64,000 nt of DNA from an uncultured Rickettsiales bacterium (GCA_913046825.1 CAJWTF010000004.1:11224-75223), one strand, 5' to 3'. Counted from the stretch's first letter, positions 26,685 to 35,804 are shown. Program-made: numbers and translations. Notes: generated from the sequence alone by a model not told the origin.

Positions 26685-28178
26685 TTAGTTGCCGAGCTGC
26701 TCCCGCAGTACACGCTTCAGCACTTTGCCCGATGGATTGCGCGGTAGCTCTTCCACCACATGCAGTTCCTTCGGGCATTTGAAACCGGCGAGATGGGCCC
26801 GACAATGGGTGTCGAGCGTTGTCTGATCGATAGTTGCACCCGGTTTTGTTACAACGACGGCGGCGACACGTTCGCCCCATTGGGCATCGGGCAAGGCGAT
26901 GATGGCGGCTTCCAGCACCTCCTCCATTTGATAGACGATGCGCTCGACCTCGGAGGACGCAATGTTTTCACCGCCGGAGATGATCATGTCTTTCTTGCGG
27001 TCGGTCAGGAACAGAAATCCATCGGTATCGAGGTGACCGACATCGCCGGTGCGGAACCAATCGTCGGGATGGAAGGCGGCGGCGGTGCGCTCCGGGTCTC
27101 GCCAATATCCTTCGGTAATTTTCGGGCCGCGCAGGCAAATCTCGCCGTCGGTGCCAGAGGGCAAGGAGCGACCGTCATCGTCGCGGATATCGACTTCCAC
27201 ATGCAGGATGGCGCGGCCGGTGGAGCCGATCTTCTCGATCTCCATCCCTGCTTCCATCAGGGTATCGCCACCGACACTCTCAGTCAGGCCGTAGGCATCA
27301 ATATAGCGTGACTGATTGAATAATCCGGTAAATTCTCGAATGCGGGTTTCGGGTGTGCGCTCGCCGCCGCCTATGCACCATTTCAGGCTGGAGACATCGT
27401 AGTTGTCGCGCGCTGGGTGGTTCAGGATCATGTTGGTCATGACCGGCGCAAACCAGACCCCGGTGATGCCCTCGTCCTGAATTGCCGCAAGGGCGGCTTC
27501 CGGCTCAAAATCGCGGTGGATGACCAGTGTGCCGCCCATCCACAAGACACCGATGCCCGGCAGATCGATACCGCCCACATGATACATCGGACCCACCACC
27601 AGCAGCTTATCCTGTGCCGATTGCTGCAAGGCCACGGATTGATCCATCGCTTTCCAATAGAAATTATCGTAGCGATGGATGACGCCTTTCGGGCGGTCTG
27701 TCGTGCCGGAGGTATAAATCAGACGGTAGAGATCGCTGCCGGTGCGGCGCACCATGTCCGGGCGATCTCCGCCGATCGCCAACGCGCGAATGTCCGTCTG
27801 TGCGGCGGCGTTGATCGTGCGCACATTGGGCAGGCCCTCGCTTAGCTCGGCCAACTCCTCGTCCGCCAGCAGTAGTTTTACCCCCGCATGGTCGTGGATA
27901 TAGGCGACTTCGGGTGCGGCAAGGCGGTAGTTGATCGGCAGCAGTACGGCACCGATGTGGCTCGCCCCCAGCATCAGGTCGAGGAAGCCGGCGCTGTTCT
28001 TCATCACTAAGGCGACAATGTCCTCCGCCTCGACGCCTTGCGCGCGTAGCCATCCCGCCGCCGCAATGCCTCGGTCCAGCAGCTCAGCATAGGTAATGTG
28101 CCGACCATCATAGACGACCGCGACAGCGTCTGGGCGCTGAGTCGAATGAAATCGAATAAAGGCGGTCAGGTTATGCAT
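26685..28178 (-). CDS. AMP-dependent acyl-CoA synthetase/ligase
   Basis: A 497-residue ANL-superfamily CoA ligase. Core motifs are intact: LIYTSGTTDRPKGVIH (about residue 170), YGLTESVGGD, RTGDVGHLDTDGFLFLTDR, and the C-terminal NPSGKVLKRVLRE with the catalytic lysine. Its length is nearer to the 500-residue ligases for short, aromatic or modified acids than to the 574-residue ligase earlier in the window. It is on the minus strand with the iron alcohol dehydrogenase downstream; together they could oxidise and activate one substrate, which is inference. It is divergent from the Ldh-family gene. Confidence 0.9.
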   Translation of the reverse strand: MHNLTAFIRFHSTQRPDAVAVVYDGRHITYAELLDRGIAAAGWLRAQGVEAEDIVALVMKNSAGFLDLMLGASHIGAVLLPINYRLAAPEVAYIHDHAGVKLLLADEELAELSEGLPNVRTINAAAQTDIRALAIGGDRPDMVRRTGSDLYRLIYTSGTTDRPKGVIHRYDNFYWKAMDQSVALQQSAQDKLLVVGPMYHVGGIDLPGIGVLWMGGTLVIHRDFEPEAALAAIQDEGITGVWFAPVMTNMILNHPARDNYDVSSLKWCIGGGERTPETRIREFTGLFNQSRYIDAYGLTESVGGDTLMEAGMEIEKIGSTGRAILHVEVDIRDDDGRSLPSGTDGEICLRGPKITEGYWRDPERTAAAFHPDDWFRTGDVGHLDTDGFLFLTDRKKDMIISGGENIASSEVERIVYQMEEVLEAAIIALPDAQWGERVAAVVVTKPGATIDQTTLDTHCRAHLAGFKCPKELHVVEELPRNPSGKVLKRVLREQLGN

Positions 28179-28274
28179 GCTTGAGCCTCGAAGCCGGCGG
28201 CAAATCCGCTATATCAGAATTGGGCCGCGCCTCTGCGCCGTCCAGTTATCTAAACCTATTCGAGGGAGGCCGTT

Positions 28275-29351
28275 ATTCTTACCGTATCCGCTGAGACATT
28301 GAGCAAGCAGATCACCGAAATCTACCGTGCTTGGGGCATGAGTGACGAGGTGATCGAGGTGACGGTCCGTAACATGATTGAGGCCGATTTGCGCGGCATC
28401 GATTCGCATGGTGCCGGGATGCTGCCGACTTATAATTTGCGCCGCAAGCAAGGCATCGTTCATCCCAAGGGCGAGCTGACCGTGGTGCGCGATTTTGCGG
28501 CAACCGCGCTCCTAGATGCGGGGAACGCGCTTGGCCATTACTCGACCACCAAGGCGATGGAGATGGCCTGCGACAAGGCCAAGCAATTCGGCGTTGGCGT
28601 GGTGACCGTGCGGCGATCCAATCATTACGGCGCTGCTGGGGTCTACTCCACCATGGCGGCGGATCGGGGCATGATTGGGATGTGCATGACCGGCTCCAGC
28701 CAACCGGCGGTGTTGCCGACCTTCGCTAAGGAGCCGCGCTTTAGCACTAACCCCATCGCGGTCGCGGCCCCTGGAATCAAGAACGAGCATTTCTCGCTCG
28801 ACATGGCGACCAGCACGGTAGCCGTCGGAAAGCTCAATATCGCGCGGCGTGCGGGCAAAGAAATCCCGCTAGGTTGGGCGTCAGACCAAGACGGTAATCC
28901 CACGACCGACCCGGTTGCGGCCCTCAACGCGGTGCCGAAGAAACTCTCGCCGGTCGGCGGTTCGCGTGAGCTCGGCTCACACAAGGGTTACGGCCTCGGT
29001 CTTGTCGTCGAAGTGCTGTGCAGCGTGCTCTCCGGCTCTTACACCGGCGCCACGGATGTGATGACGCGGGAAAAGGGTGAGACCATGAATATCGGGCATT
29101 TCTGTCTTGCCATCGATCCGGATGCGTTCCGCGAGGAGGGCGCGTTCGAAGCGCAAATGGATGCGCTGATGGACTGGATGCGGGAGACACCGCCTATCGA
29201 TCCGGCGCAACCAGTGTTGGTACCGGGCGATCCCGAACACGAGGCCCGCAAGATTCGGGTGGCGGACGGCATTCCGATGACTGATACCTTGGTGAAGGAA
29301 GTGCGTGAAGTGGCCGAAGAATCCGGCGCGCCCTTATTGATCGGAAACTGA
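28275..29351 (+). CDS. Malate/L-lactate dehydrogenase-family (Ldh2) oxidoreductase with an unusual start
   Basis: An NAD(P)-dependent oxidoreductase of about 350-358 residues in the Ldh/YlbC family (MDH2 fold, not Rossmann). Seen: DSHGAGML, the catalytic-histidine region RSNHYGAAGVYS, and SHKGYGLGLVVEVL. Family similarity (LTVSAETL) begins upstream of the first usable TTG at 28299. A strong ribosome site GAGGGAGG (28262-28269) lies 5 nt before ATT 28275. I therefore place the start at ATT, a rare codon; TTG 28299 is the alternative, but it is 29 nt from the ribosome site. It is followed 11 nt later by a thioesterase gene. Confidence 0.8.
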   Translation: MLTVSAETLSKQITEIYRAWGMSDEVIEVTVRNMIEADLRGIDSHGAGMLPTYNLRRKQGIVHPKGELTVVRDFAATALLDAGNALGHYSTTKAMEMACDKAKQFGVGVVTVRRSNHYGAAGVYSTMAADRGMIGMCMTGSSQPAVLPTFAKEPRFSTNPIAVAAPGIKNEHFSLDMATSTVAVGKLNIARRAGKEIPLGWASDQDGNPTTDPVAALNAVPKKLSPVGGSRELGSHKGYGLGLVVEVLCSVLSGSYTGATDVMTREKGETMNIGHFCLAIDPDAFREEGAFEAQMDALMDWMRETPPIDPAQPVLVPGDPEHEARKIRVADGIPMTDTLVKEVREVAEESGAPLLIGN

Positions 29352-29362
29352 CGGAGTATTCC

Positions 29363-29746
29363 ATGACCGAGAACAGCCCGCTCGCCGATCTGCTTGGGAT
29401 CGAGACTGTCGAGGACAGCGCCGAGCGGGTGGTGGCGCGACTTACGATCCGGGAGGACCACAAAACCCCGACCGGCGTCGTCCACAGCGGGGCGATCCTT
29501 AGTCTCGCGGACAATTGTGCGACCTTCATGGCGAATCGGGCGAATAACGACGGACCGAATCCGGATGCCTTCATGGTGCTGATTGACTTGCACTCGACCA
29601 TGCTCGGCAATCAATCGGAAGGCGTGCTGACGGCGGAATCACGGGTCGTGCGTTGCGGGCGGCGGGTCACCGTGATCCGTACCGTCGTGACCGGCGGTAA
29701 TGAGAAAACCCTCGCTGACGTCACAACCACTCATATTCCTGCTTGA
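29363..29746 (+). CDS. PaaI-type hotdog thioesterase
   Basis: A 127-residue single hotdog-fold acyl-CoA thioesterase. The active-site segment TGVVHSGAILSLADNCAT (residues 45-62) matches the PaaI pattern HxGxxxxxAD, with the aspartate as catalytic acid. The rest (TAESRVVRCGRRVTVIRTVV) is the expected beta sheet. PaaI enzymes release CoA from stalled aromatic or short acyl-CoAs. It is 11 nt downstream of the Ldh-family gene and likely co-transcribed. The substrate is not determinable. Confidence 0.85.
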   Translation: MTENSPLADLLGIETVEDSAERVVARLTIREDHKTPTGVVHSGAILSLADNCATFMANRANNDGPNPDAFMVLIDLHSTMLGNQSEGVLTAESRVVRCGRRVTVIRTVVTGGNEKTLADVTTTHIPA

Positions 29747-29803
29747 GATTGGCGATGTTAGAGAATTCCGCTATTGATAGGGCAGGGAATATGTGGGGCT
29801 TTT

Positions 29804-30556
29804 ATGATTAAGCTGTCAGGTGTCACCAAAAGCTTCGGTGCGCTCGACGTCCTGACGGGCGTCGACCTGGAACTGTCGCGTGGTGATTCGATGGTGTTGA
29901 TCGGCAGCTCCGGCAGCGGGAAGTCGCTGTTGCTGAAGACGATGATCGGGCTGCTGCGCCCCGACAACGGGACCGTTGAGATCGAAGGCAAGGACGTACG
30001 ACGGATGCGGGGCGCGGAGCGCCGCGCCTTCGACGACCGGTTTGGGATGTTGTTCCAATATGGCGGTCTCTTCGACGGCATGACGGTTTGGCAGAATATC
30101 GCCTTCAAGCAGTTGCAGTCGGGTGCGATTTCGGAAGCGCAGGCGCGTGAGTTGGCGGCGGATAAGCTCGCCATCGTGAACCTGGGGCCGGAAGTGGGCG
30201 ACCTCTATCCAGCGGAGCTGTCGGGTGGCATGCAGAAGCGTGTCGGCTTGGCGCGGGCCATCGCGACCAATCCGGAAGTGCTGTTTCTGGACGAGCCGAC
30301 GGCGGGTCTCGACCCGATTATGTGCAACATCATCTACGACATGATTCTGAAAAGTGTACATGAATTGGGGGCAACGTCCTTTGTCATCACCAGCGATATG
30401 ACCGGGGCGCAACGGATATCGAACAAGATGGCGATGTTGCACGAAGGCCAGATCGCCTGGCAGGGCGCCACGTCGGAACTGCAGGATGCCGAGAATCCGG
30501 AAGTAAAACGCTTTCTGGAAGCGAAATCCGGCCGCAGTGGCGATCTCGCGGCGTAA
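29804..30556 (+). CDS. ABC transporter ATP-binding protein, MlaF-like
   Basis: A 250-residue ABC ATPase. Walker A GSSGSGKS (34-41), Q-loop glutamine in MLFQYGGLFDGMTVWQN (about 85), signature LSGGMQKR (139-146) and Walker B VLFLDEPTAGLD (159-170) are all complete. The FQ-GGLFD wording and RVGLARAIATNP fit the MlaF/Ttg2A lipid-transport group. ATG 29804 is favoured over TTG 29774 by similarity. No MlaE permease or MlaD partner gene is adjacent: the next gene, 169 bp on, is a dehydrogenase. It either serves a transporter encoded elsewhere or is a remnant. Confidence 0.82.
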   Translation: MIKLSGVTKSFGALDVLTGVDLELSRGDSMVLIGSSGSGKSLLLKTMIGLLRPDNGTVEIEGKDVRRMRGAERRAFDDRFGMLFQYGGLFDGMTVWQNIAFKQLQSGAISEAQARELAADKLAIVNLGPEVGDLYPAELSGGMQKRVGLARAIATNPEVLFLDEPTAGLDPIMCNIIYDMILKSVHELGATSFVITSDMTGAQRISNKMAMLHEGQIAWQGATSELQDAENPEVKRFLEAKSGRSGDLAA

Positions 30557-30725
30557 CCAAATTTGTTTCCTGGGCGCTTTAGCGATCCGGGGTCCTGCGG
30601 GAACGGTCGTGCTCTAAGAGAGTGTGCGGGAGTTCATATCCGCCTGCGAGAAACGCACTAACTATTTTTATGTAAGATGCTCAAAGCAGTGGAGTCTCTT
30701 CCTTAGCCGAGAGGTAGATACGAGG

Positions 30726-31973
30726 ATGAGTGGCGACAAAATAACCGTGCTCGGTGCAGGGGCGATCGGCGTAAGCATCGCTCTTTACCTTCAGCGGGAC
30801 GGCCATGACGTACGCCTGATAGATCGGGACCAACCTGGCAGTGGATGCTCGTTCGGCAACGCCGGTCTGATTCAATGTGCGAGCGTCGTCCCGGTTGCCG
30901 TCCCCGGTATTGCCAGGAAAGTGCCCCGGATGTTGCTCGATCGGAGCCAACCATTGTTCATCCAATGGCGGTATCTCGGGTCTTTGGCGCCTTACTTGCT
31001 GAGATTTCTCGTTGAGGCTCGGGCGGATCGGTTTGCGAAGAATATCCGCGCTCTGGCGAGCCTCGTGCCCGGATCTTATGAGGCCTACAAGCCGCTGATC
31101 GATGCGGCCAATATTCAGCCACTGGTTAAACCCAGTGGAGAGTTGCACGTCTTCGAAAGCGATGCGGCTTTCAAAGATGCGCAAAAGAATTTCGACATAC
31201 GTCGTGCCAATGGCGTGGATGTGGAGGTCCTTGATGCCGATGGGGTCCGGCAACTCGAGCCCGGATTGGTGCGATCGATTAAGCACGGTGTCTTCCTGCC
31301 GGGTTGTTATCAAACTACGAACCCTTTCCGGTTTGTGGACGCACTGGCTCAGCATTTCGTCGCGAATGGCGGAAGCTTCGTGAAGGCCAGTGTTGAAGAC
31401 CTCTCGATGGAAGCGGACGGTTCCGCGAAAATCACGACGGACAATGGTATCCTCTCGGCGGAAAAGGTTGTGCTGGCATTTGGTGCATTCTCGAAACCCT
31501 TTGCGGAGAAATTCGGCCTTCGCGTCAATTTGGATTCCGAGCGCGGTTATCACGTGAATTTACCCAACCCGGGTGTCACCCTAAATCGCGCCGTGATTTC
31601 CGGCGACCATCGGCTCGCTTTGGCTCCGATCGATGACGGTGTCCGGGTGGTTGGTACGGCTGAACTCGCCAAAGTCGGCGCTCCGCCGAATTATCCGAGG
31701 GCAGAGCGGCTCGTCCCATTGGCGAAGCATCTGTTGCCCGGGCTGGCCGATACCGGGCAAACGAAATGGATGGGGCATAGACCTTCTACGCCTGACAGTC
31801 TTCCCGTGATCGGCCGATCGGCAACCCATCCGAATGTATACTTCGCTTTCGGGCACAACCATTCTGGCCTGACGCTTGGTGGCATGACGGGCAAGCTCGT
31901 AGCGGATATCGTGGCGGGGAGACCTCCAACGTTCGACTTGTCACCCTTCGACCCTGAGCGGTTTCAACGCTAA
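30726..31973 (+). CDS. D-amino-acid dehydrogenase-like FAD oxidoreductase (DadA-like)
   Basis: A 415-residue flavoprotein of the DAO superfamily. The FAD loop VLGAGAIGVSIALYL is at residues 8-22. GSGCSFGNAGLIQ is the DadA-type continuation. The C-terminal GHNHSGLTLGGMTGKLVADI is also typical. ATG 30726 is chosen for similarity, with GAGG directly upstream; an open frame 102 bp longer has none. It would oxidise a D-amino acid to the imine/keto acid and feed electrons to quinones. It is first of three closely spaced genes with a PLP enzyme (26 bp) and RidA (50 bp), a sensible set for imine chemistry. Confidence 0.85.
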   Translation: MSGDKITVLGAGAIGVSIALYLQRDGHDVRLIDRDQPGSGCSFGNAGLIQCASVVPVAVPGIARKVPRMLLDRSQPLFIQWRYLGSLAPYLLRFLVEARADRFAKNIRALASLVPGSYEAYKPLIDAANIQPLVKPSGELHVFESDAAFKDAQKNFDIRRANGVDVEVLDADGVRQLEPGLVRSIKHGVFLPGCYQTTNPFRFVDALAQHFVANGGSFVKASVEDLSMEADGSAKITTDNGILSAEKVVLAFGAFSKPFAEKFGLRVNLDSERGYHVNLPNPGVTLNRAVISGDHRLALAPIDDGVRVVGTAELAKVGAPPNYPRAERLVPLAKHLLPGLADTGQTKWMGHRPSTPDSLPVIGRSATHPNVYFAFGHNHSGLTLGGMTGKLVADIVAGRPPTFDLSPFDPERFQR

Positions 31974-31999
31974 CGATCCGATAAAGGCAGGCAAGAGCC

Positions 32000-33499
32000 A
32001 TGACGAACACGAACCAAAACTCGAAACATGAACACTCGTCCGTCTATCGGCGTCTCGGTGTGGAGCCAATCGTCAATTGCGGCTCGTCGCGTTCCGTCTA
32101 CGGCAATAGCACGATGAGCGATCCAGTGCGGGACGCAATGGAGAGTGCGTCGCATCACCATGTGATTTTGGAGGAGCTGGCTGAAGCCGTCGGCCAACGC
32201 CTTGCCGAGCTGACAGGGGCAGAATGGGGCGTTGTGACTGCCGGATCCGCCACCGGGCTTTCGTTGGGGGCGGCGGCCTGCGTCGCGGCAAACGATCCTC
32301 TCCGCATGTTGCGCCTCCCGGGCCTGTTCAACGGTGAGCAGCGGGTCGTTCTGACACGTAAGGGTGAGCGATTTGCGTATGATCAGGGTGTGCGCCTCGT
32401 GGGTGCGGAGATCGTTGAGGTCGAAGACGTCGTCGGACTGAAAGCCGCGATTAATGCACATAATGTCGTGGCCATCCTATTGCTGGCGGAGCGCGATGCG
32501 GATGCGACGGTGAAGTTCGACCAGATCCAGCCGGAGGCCAGCGCCGCTAACGTTCCGATCATCGTGGATGCGGCGTCTGAGCCGCTGACCTTTCCCGAAT
32601 ACTGGACATCGCACGGCGCCGATCTGGTCGTATACAGTGTCAGTAAGTTGATGCGCGGACCCGCGGCATCGGGATTGTTGCTTGGCCGCAAGCCGCTGGT
32701 TCAGGCGGCATGGTACAACGGCCCGCCGCATCACAGCTTCGGCCGTGTCATGAAGATCGGCAAGGAACAGATCGTGGGAGCCATAGCCGCCGTTGAGCGC
32801 TGGTTCGCACACGATCACGCGGCCGAGCAGCAGCGTTGGCGGGAAAGGCTGGATACGGTGAGGGACCGACTACAGCCGATCAATGCGCTAAAGCTTGAGA
32901 TGTACGAGCTGGCGGGCGGTATTCCCCGCCTGCAGGTCGATTGGTCCGAGTGCCAGCCGGACCTGACCTATGTCGAGCTGCGAGCAGAACTTCTATCGAG
33001 AAGTCCCCGCATCTTGATCGACGACTTCGGCGGCACCGACAAATCCAGCATGATTAACCCTTTCGCGCTCAGCGATGAGCATTCGGTACTCGTTGCCGAT
33101 GCGTTGTTCGAAGCGTTGACGAAATCGCGGCCGGAGTTGTCTGATAATCGCTCTATTGAAGGCGACGTCTCGGGAGAGTGGGTTATCACGATCGATTTCG
33201 CGAACGGACCTGAACGCCATGTCCTGGCTCTAAACAGGGGCGGCGATGAGCTGACTGGCGTGCACAAGACGCCATACGGCGAGGGGGAGGCGACCGGCTC
33301 TATGACGGCCACCGGTTTCGATCTGCAGGTGCTCCACATGGTCGAGGGGTGTTTCGTCGGTTTCAGGTTCGTCGCCGACGATTGTACGCCGGATGCGCTC
33401 TCGGGCTTTGTCGAACTCGGCGCCGCCTCGAGCCATGCGAGAGGTCCCACCACGCTTGGCCAATTCGGCCGATTGCCGTTCAGTGGAAAGCCCGCGTAG
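32000..33499 (+). CDS. SelA-like PLP-dependent enzyme with a C-terminal extension
   Basis: A 499-residue fold-type I PLP protein of the SelA-like family, to which D-glucosaminate-6-phosphate ammonia-lyase (DgaE) belongs. The PLP aspartate is in PIIVDAASEP (Asp190) and the Schiff-base lysine in VVYSVSKLMRGPAASG (Lys217). The first 370 residues cover the enzyme. The last 125 or so form a separate beta-rich domain (GEWVITIDFANGPERHVLAL) that I do not recognise. It is not selenocysteine synthase itself. Between a D-amino-acid dehydrogenase and RidA it most likely works as an ammonia-lyase or racemase on amino acids. Confidence 0.8.
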   Translation: MTNTNQNSKHEHSSVYRRLGVEPIVNCGSSRSVYGNSTMSDPVRDAMESASHHHVILEELAEAVGQRLAELTGAEWGVVTAGSATGLSLGAAACVAANDPLRMLRLPGLFNGEQRVVLTRKGERFAYDQGVRLVGAEIVEVEDVVGLKAAINAHNVVAILLLAERDADATVKFDQIQPEASAANVPIIVDAASEPLTFPEYWTSHGADLVVYSVSKLMRGPAASGLLLGRKPLVQAAWYNGPPHHSFGRVMKIGKEQIVGAIAAVERWFAHDHAAEQQRWRERLDTVRDRLQPINALKLEMYELAGGIPRLQVDWSECQPDLTYVELRAELLSRSPRILIDDFGGTDKSSMINPFALSDEHSVLVADALFEALTKSRPELSDNRSIEGDVSGEWVITIDFANGPERHVLALNRGGDELTGVHKTPYGEGEATGSMTATGFDLQVLHMVEGCFVGFRFVADDCTPDALSGFVELGAASSHARGPTTLGQFGRLPFSGKPA

Positions 33500-33549
33500 C
33501 GCGGTCGCCATTTTAATTACTGTTTCGAATAAAAAAGGGAGAACGACAC

Positions 33550-33909
33550 ATGGACCCCCAATACATCAATCCCAAGAACCTGAAGCACCGATCTGACGTA
33601 ACCGTTTGGAATGGCGTTGCTTACGTCGCGGGGATTGTGCCCTCGGACAACACACTTTCCATCGCCGAGCAGACCAGCCAAGCGTTAGCCGTGATAGATG
33701 GGCATCTGGCGGCGGTGGGGACTGACAAGTCGAGGCTTCTCACAGCCTTAATTCACATGACGGATGTCGAACGAGACGTCGCGGCCTTCAACGACGCCTG
33801 GACCGCTTGGCTCACGCCGGGACGGCTTCCCATACGGACCTGTATCGGGGCACCTCTGCAGCAGGGAGCGTTCTTCGAGATCACAGTGACCGCAGCAATG
33901 CCGACTTGA
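33550..33909 (+). CDS. RidA-family protein
   Basis: A 119-residue trimeric RidA/YjgF-type protein. Seen: VAYVAGIVP at strand 2, the ALAVIDGHLAAVGTDKSRLL helix, and GRLPIRTCIGAPL with the catalytic arginine of the imine deaminase site. AAAAAAGGGAGAACGACAC precedes the ATG. It is the third gene of the DadA-like / SelA-like / RidA set and would hydrolyse the reactive enamine or imine these flavin and PLP enzymes release. It is intact, unlike the RidA at 3.3 kb. Confidence 0.88.
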   Translation: MDPQYINPKNLKHRSDVTVWNGVAYVAGIVPSDNTLSIAEQTSQALAVIDGHLAAVGTDKSRLLTALIHMTDVERDVAAFNDAWTAWLTPGRLPIRTCIGAPLQQGAFFEITVTAAMPT

Positions 33910-33931
33910 TTCGAGAAGGAAATCCCTGACA

Positions 33932-34030
33932 TCGTTTCCCGGACGGGAAGCGATTCAGGACCTAGCGGGCATAACGTACCGAGGGCGCTGGACCCCGGCT
34001 ACGCGGCCGGGGAACTGGGAGGTGAAATCG
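33932..34030. repeat. TCCCGG-rich intergenic repeat
   Basis: The gap between RidA and the nitroreductase has no gene. It carries TTTCCCGGACGGGAAG and a clear 7-bp hairpin (CCCCGGC / GCCGGGG at 33993-34012, 6-nt loop). The style matches the elements at 26,580 and 46,407. It may act as terminator for the two converging genes. Confidence 0.5.
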
Positions 34031-34072
34031 TTATCCGTTATCTAGCTGACTGGGCGATTAGACAGCAATTCT

Positions 34073-34852
34073 TTACCTAAAATCGAAGCCTTGTTTTTTC
34101 AGCTGCTCGCGCAGACCTTCACGCAGTTGCGGACTGAACTTCTTGTCCATGTCGTGGCTCCAGGAATCCGGGGTGGTCTCCTTGCCGATGGCCTCGTAGT
34201 GCTCTTTGAGCGCTGGGTCATAGGCTTCGACGGCGGCGGCGGATTGCGTCGGGTCGAACCGTTCGCGATGTACGACCAAATCCTGCTGCATGCGCGGTTT
34301 TTGCGCCGGTAGCTCGTCGGGATAGCCCAGGCACATACCGAAGACGCAATAGACGAATTTTGGCAGGCCCAGAATTTCTGCGATCTTGACCGTGTCGTTC
34401 CGCACCGCGCCGATCATCACTCCCTTGATGCCGAGCGATTCGGCAGCGAGATAGGCGGACATACCGACCAATGAGGCGTCGATGGAGGAGACCAAGCCAA
34501 TCTCCATATTATTGTCCCCGAGCGTGTGTCCGTGCCCTTGTAGCACATGTTCGAGCCGCGTGAGGTCGGCACAGAATGCCAGGAAAACCGGGCAATCGAT
34601 GATGTGCTTTTGGTTCCCGGTCGGTACCGACAGTTTCTGTTTCGTCTCTGGATCTCGGACCGTAATCACACTGTAGGATTGAATATTGGACGAGGTCGGC
34701 GCGCGAAAGGCGGCGCGCAGAATAGCGTCGACCTGCTCGTCCGTCACCGGTTCGTTATTGTACTTCCGTATGCTGCGGCGCTGCAGCAGTGTTTCGATGG
34801 TCTCGCTGGTCGTATGATGCGCCTGCGTCAGCGGCGTCGATTCGTTCGGCAT
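34073..34852 (-). CDS. NADPH-dependent nitroreductase (NfsA/FRP-like)
   Basis: A 259-residue FMN enzyme of the nitroreductase fold. The FMN-phosphate motif LLQRRSIRKYNNEPV and RAAFRAPTSSNIQSYSVI open the protein. GIKGVMIGAVRND lies mid-chain. CLGYPDELPAQKPRM marks the NfsA/Frp branch. The start ATG 34852 is preceded by CGGAATGACG; the 45-bp longer frame lacks support. Members reduce nitroaromatics, quinones or free flavin, and the last role could supply FMNH2 to luciferase-like enzymes. Divergent from the Nudix gene. Confidence 0.88.
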   Translation of the reverse strand: MPNESTPLTQAHHTTSETIETLLQRRSIRKYNNEPVTDEQVDAILRAAFRAPTSSNIQSYSVITVRDPETKQKLSVPTGNQKHIIDCPVFLAFCADLTRLEHVLQGHGHTLGDNNMEIGLVSSIDASLVGMSAYLAAESLGIKGVMIGAVRNDTVKIAEILGLPKFVYCVFGMCLGYPDELPAQKPRMQQDLVVHRERFDPTQSAAAVEAYDPALKEHYEAIGKETTPDSWSHDMDKKFSPQLREGLREQLKKQGFDFR

Positions 34853-34979
34853 GTCGTCATTCCGTTGAAAATGAATGTTTGTCGATAGACATAGCACGTC
34901 CGATTAAAGTCTACAGGCCCACAATGCTTGCAACCGCCGGGCGGCGGATTAGCTTTAGAGAAACTCTCAGAGAGGTTCT

Positions 34980-35804
34980 ATGCCAGACGAAATCAAGAAA
35001 CCGGCCATTCCGGTACCCGCCGCCACCGTCCTGCTCATTCGGGACGGCGATGAAGGTATCGAGGTCTTCATGGTCGAACGTAATAGTCGGATGCATTTCG
35101 CCTCCGCCTTGGTCTTCCCGGGCGGTTTGGTGGATCCGGAAGACACGGATGACGCTCTGATTTCCCGTTGCGACGGTGTCGCGGGGCTATCCAAGGATGA
35201 AGCGGCGCTGCGGATTGCCGGTGTGCGCGAAACCTTTGAGGAATGCGGTGTCGTGCTGGCCCGTCATACCAGTGTGGAGACCGTCCTCGAAGGGGATGAA
35301 GCGGCGGCCTTCTATGATAAGTATCACGTGGCCTTGAATAAGGGTGATGTGGGTTGGGGCGAAATTATCGAGAAAGAGGATTTGATCCTTTGTTGCGATC
35401 AGATGGCGTATTTCGCGCATTGGATCACGCCGGAAGGGCGACCGAAGCGATTCGACACGCATTTCTTCCTGGCGCGCATGCCGCGGCGCCAACACGCGGT
35501 GCACGACGGCAACGAATCCGTGCAGTCCGTGTGGGTCCGCCCGCCAAGCGCCGTCGAAGCGGGAGAGAAGGGCGAGCGTAACGTGATGTTCCCGACGCGC
35601 CTTAACCTTGAGCTTTTGGAGGTGAATGCAACCGTTGAAGCCGCCATGGAAGTGACCGCCGGGCGCGAGATCGTGACCGTCCTGCCGAGGAGTAAGGAAG
35701 TCGATGGCGATGCGCATCGTATTATGACGATCCCGGAAGCGGCGGGTTACGGTTCGGGACGGTTCCTAGTGAACGGCGACAAAATTTCCCCGATCGTGGA
35801 TTGA
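34980..35804 (+). CDS. NUDIX hydrolase
   Basis: A 274-residue Nudix hydrolase. The Nudix box is split by a long insertion, as in NUDT7/NUDT19-type coenzyme A or RNA-cap hydrolases: FPGGLVDPEDTDD (46-58), then about 20 residues, then AGVRETFEECGVVLA (80-94) with the REx3EE metal ligands. AGAGAGG lies 5 nt before the ATG. A CoA-diphosphatase role would suit the acyl-CoA genes around but is inference. The TauD gene starts 53 bp downstream. Confidence 0.85.
   Translation: MPDEIKKPAIPVPAATVLLIRDGDEGIEVFMVERNSRMHFASALVFPGGLVDPEDTDDALISRCDGVAGLSKDEAALRIAGVRETFEECGVVLARHTSVETVLEGDEAAAFYDKYHVALNKGDVGWGEIIEKEDLILCCDQMAYFAHWITPEGRPKRFDTHFFLARMPRRQHAVHDGNESVQSVWVRPPSAVEAGEKGERNVMFPTRLNLELLEVNATVEAAMEVTAGREIVTVLPRSKEVDGDAHRIMTIPEAAGYGSGRFLVNGDKISPIVD

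Noticed and set aside
32000..33499. SelA-like gene taken as proof of selenocysteine synthesis
   Set aside because: The protein belongs to the SelA-like PLP group with amino-acid or sugar-acid lyases, has a foreign C-terminal domain and sits in a D-amino-acid operon. It does not support Sec insertion at 19202.
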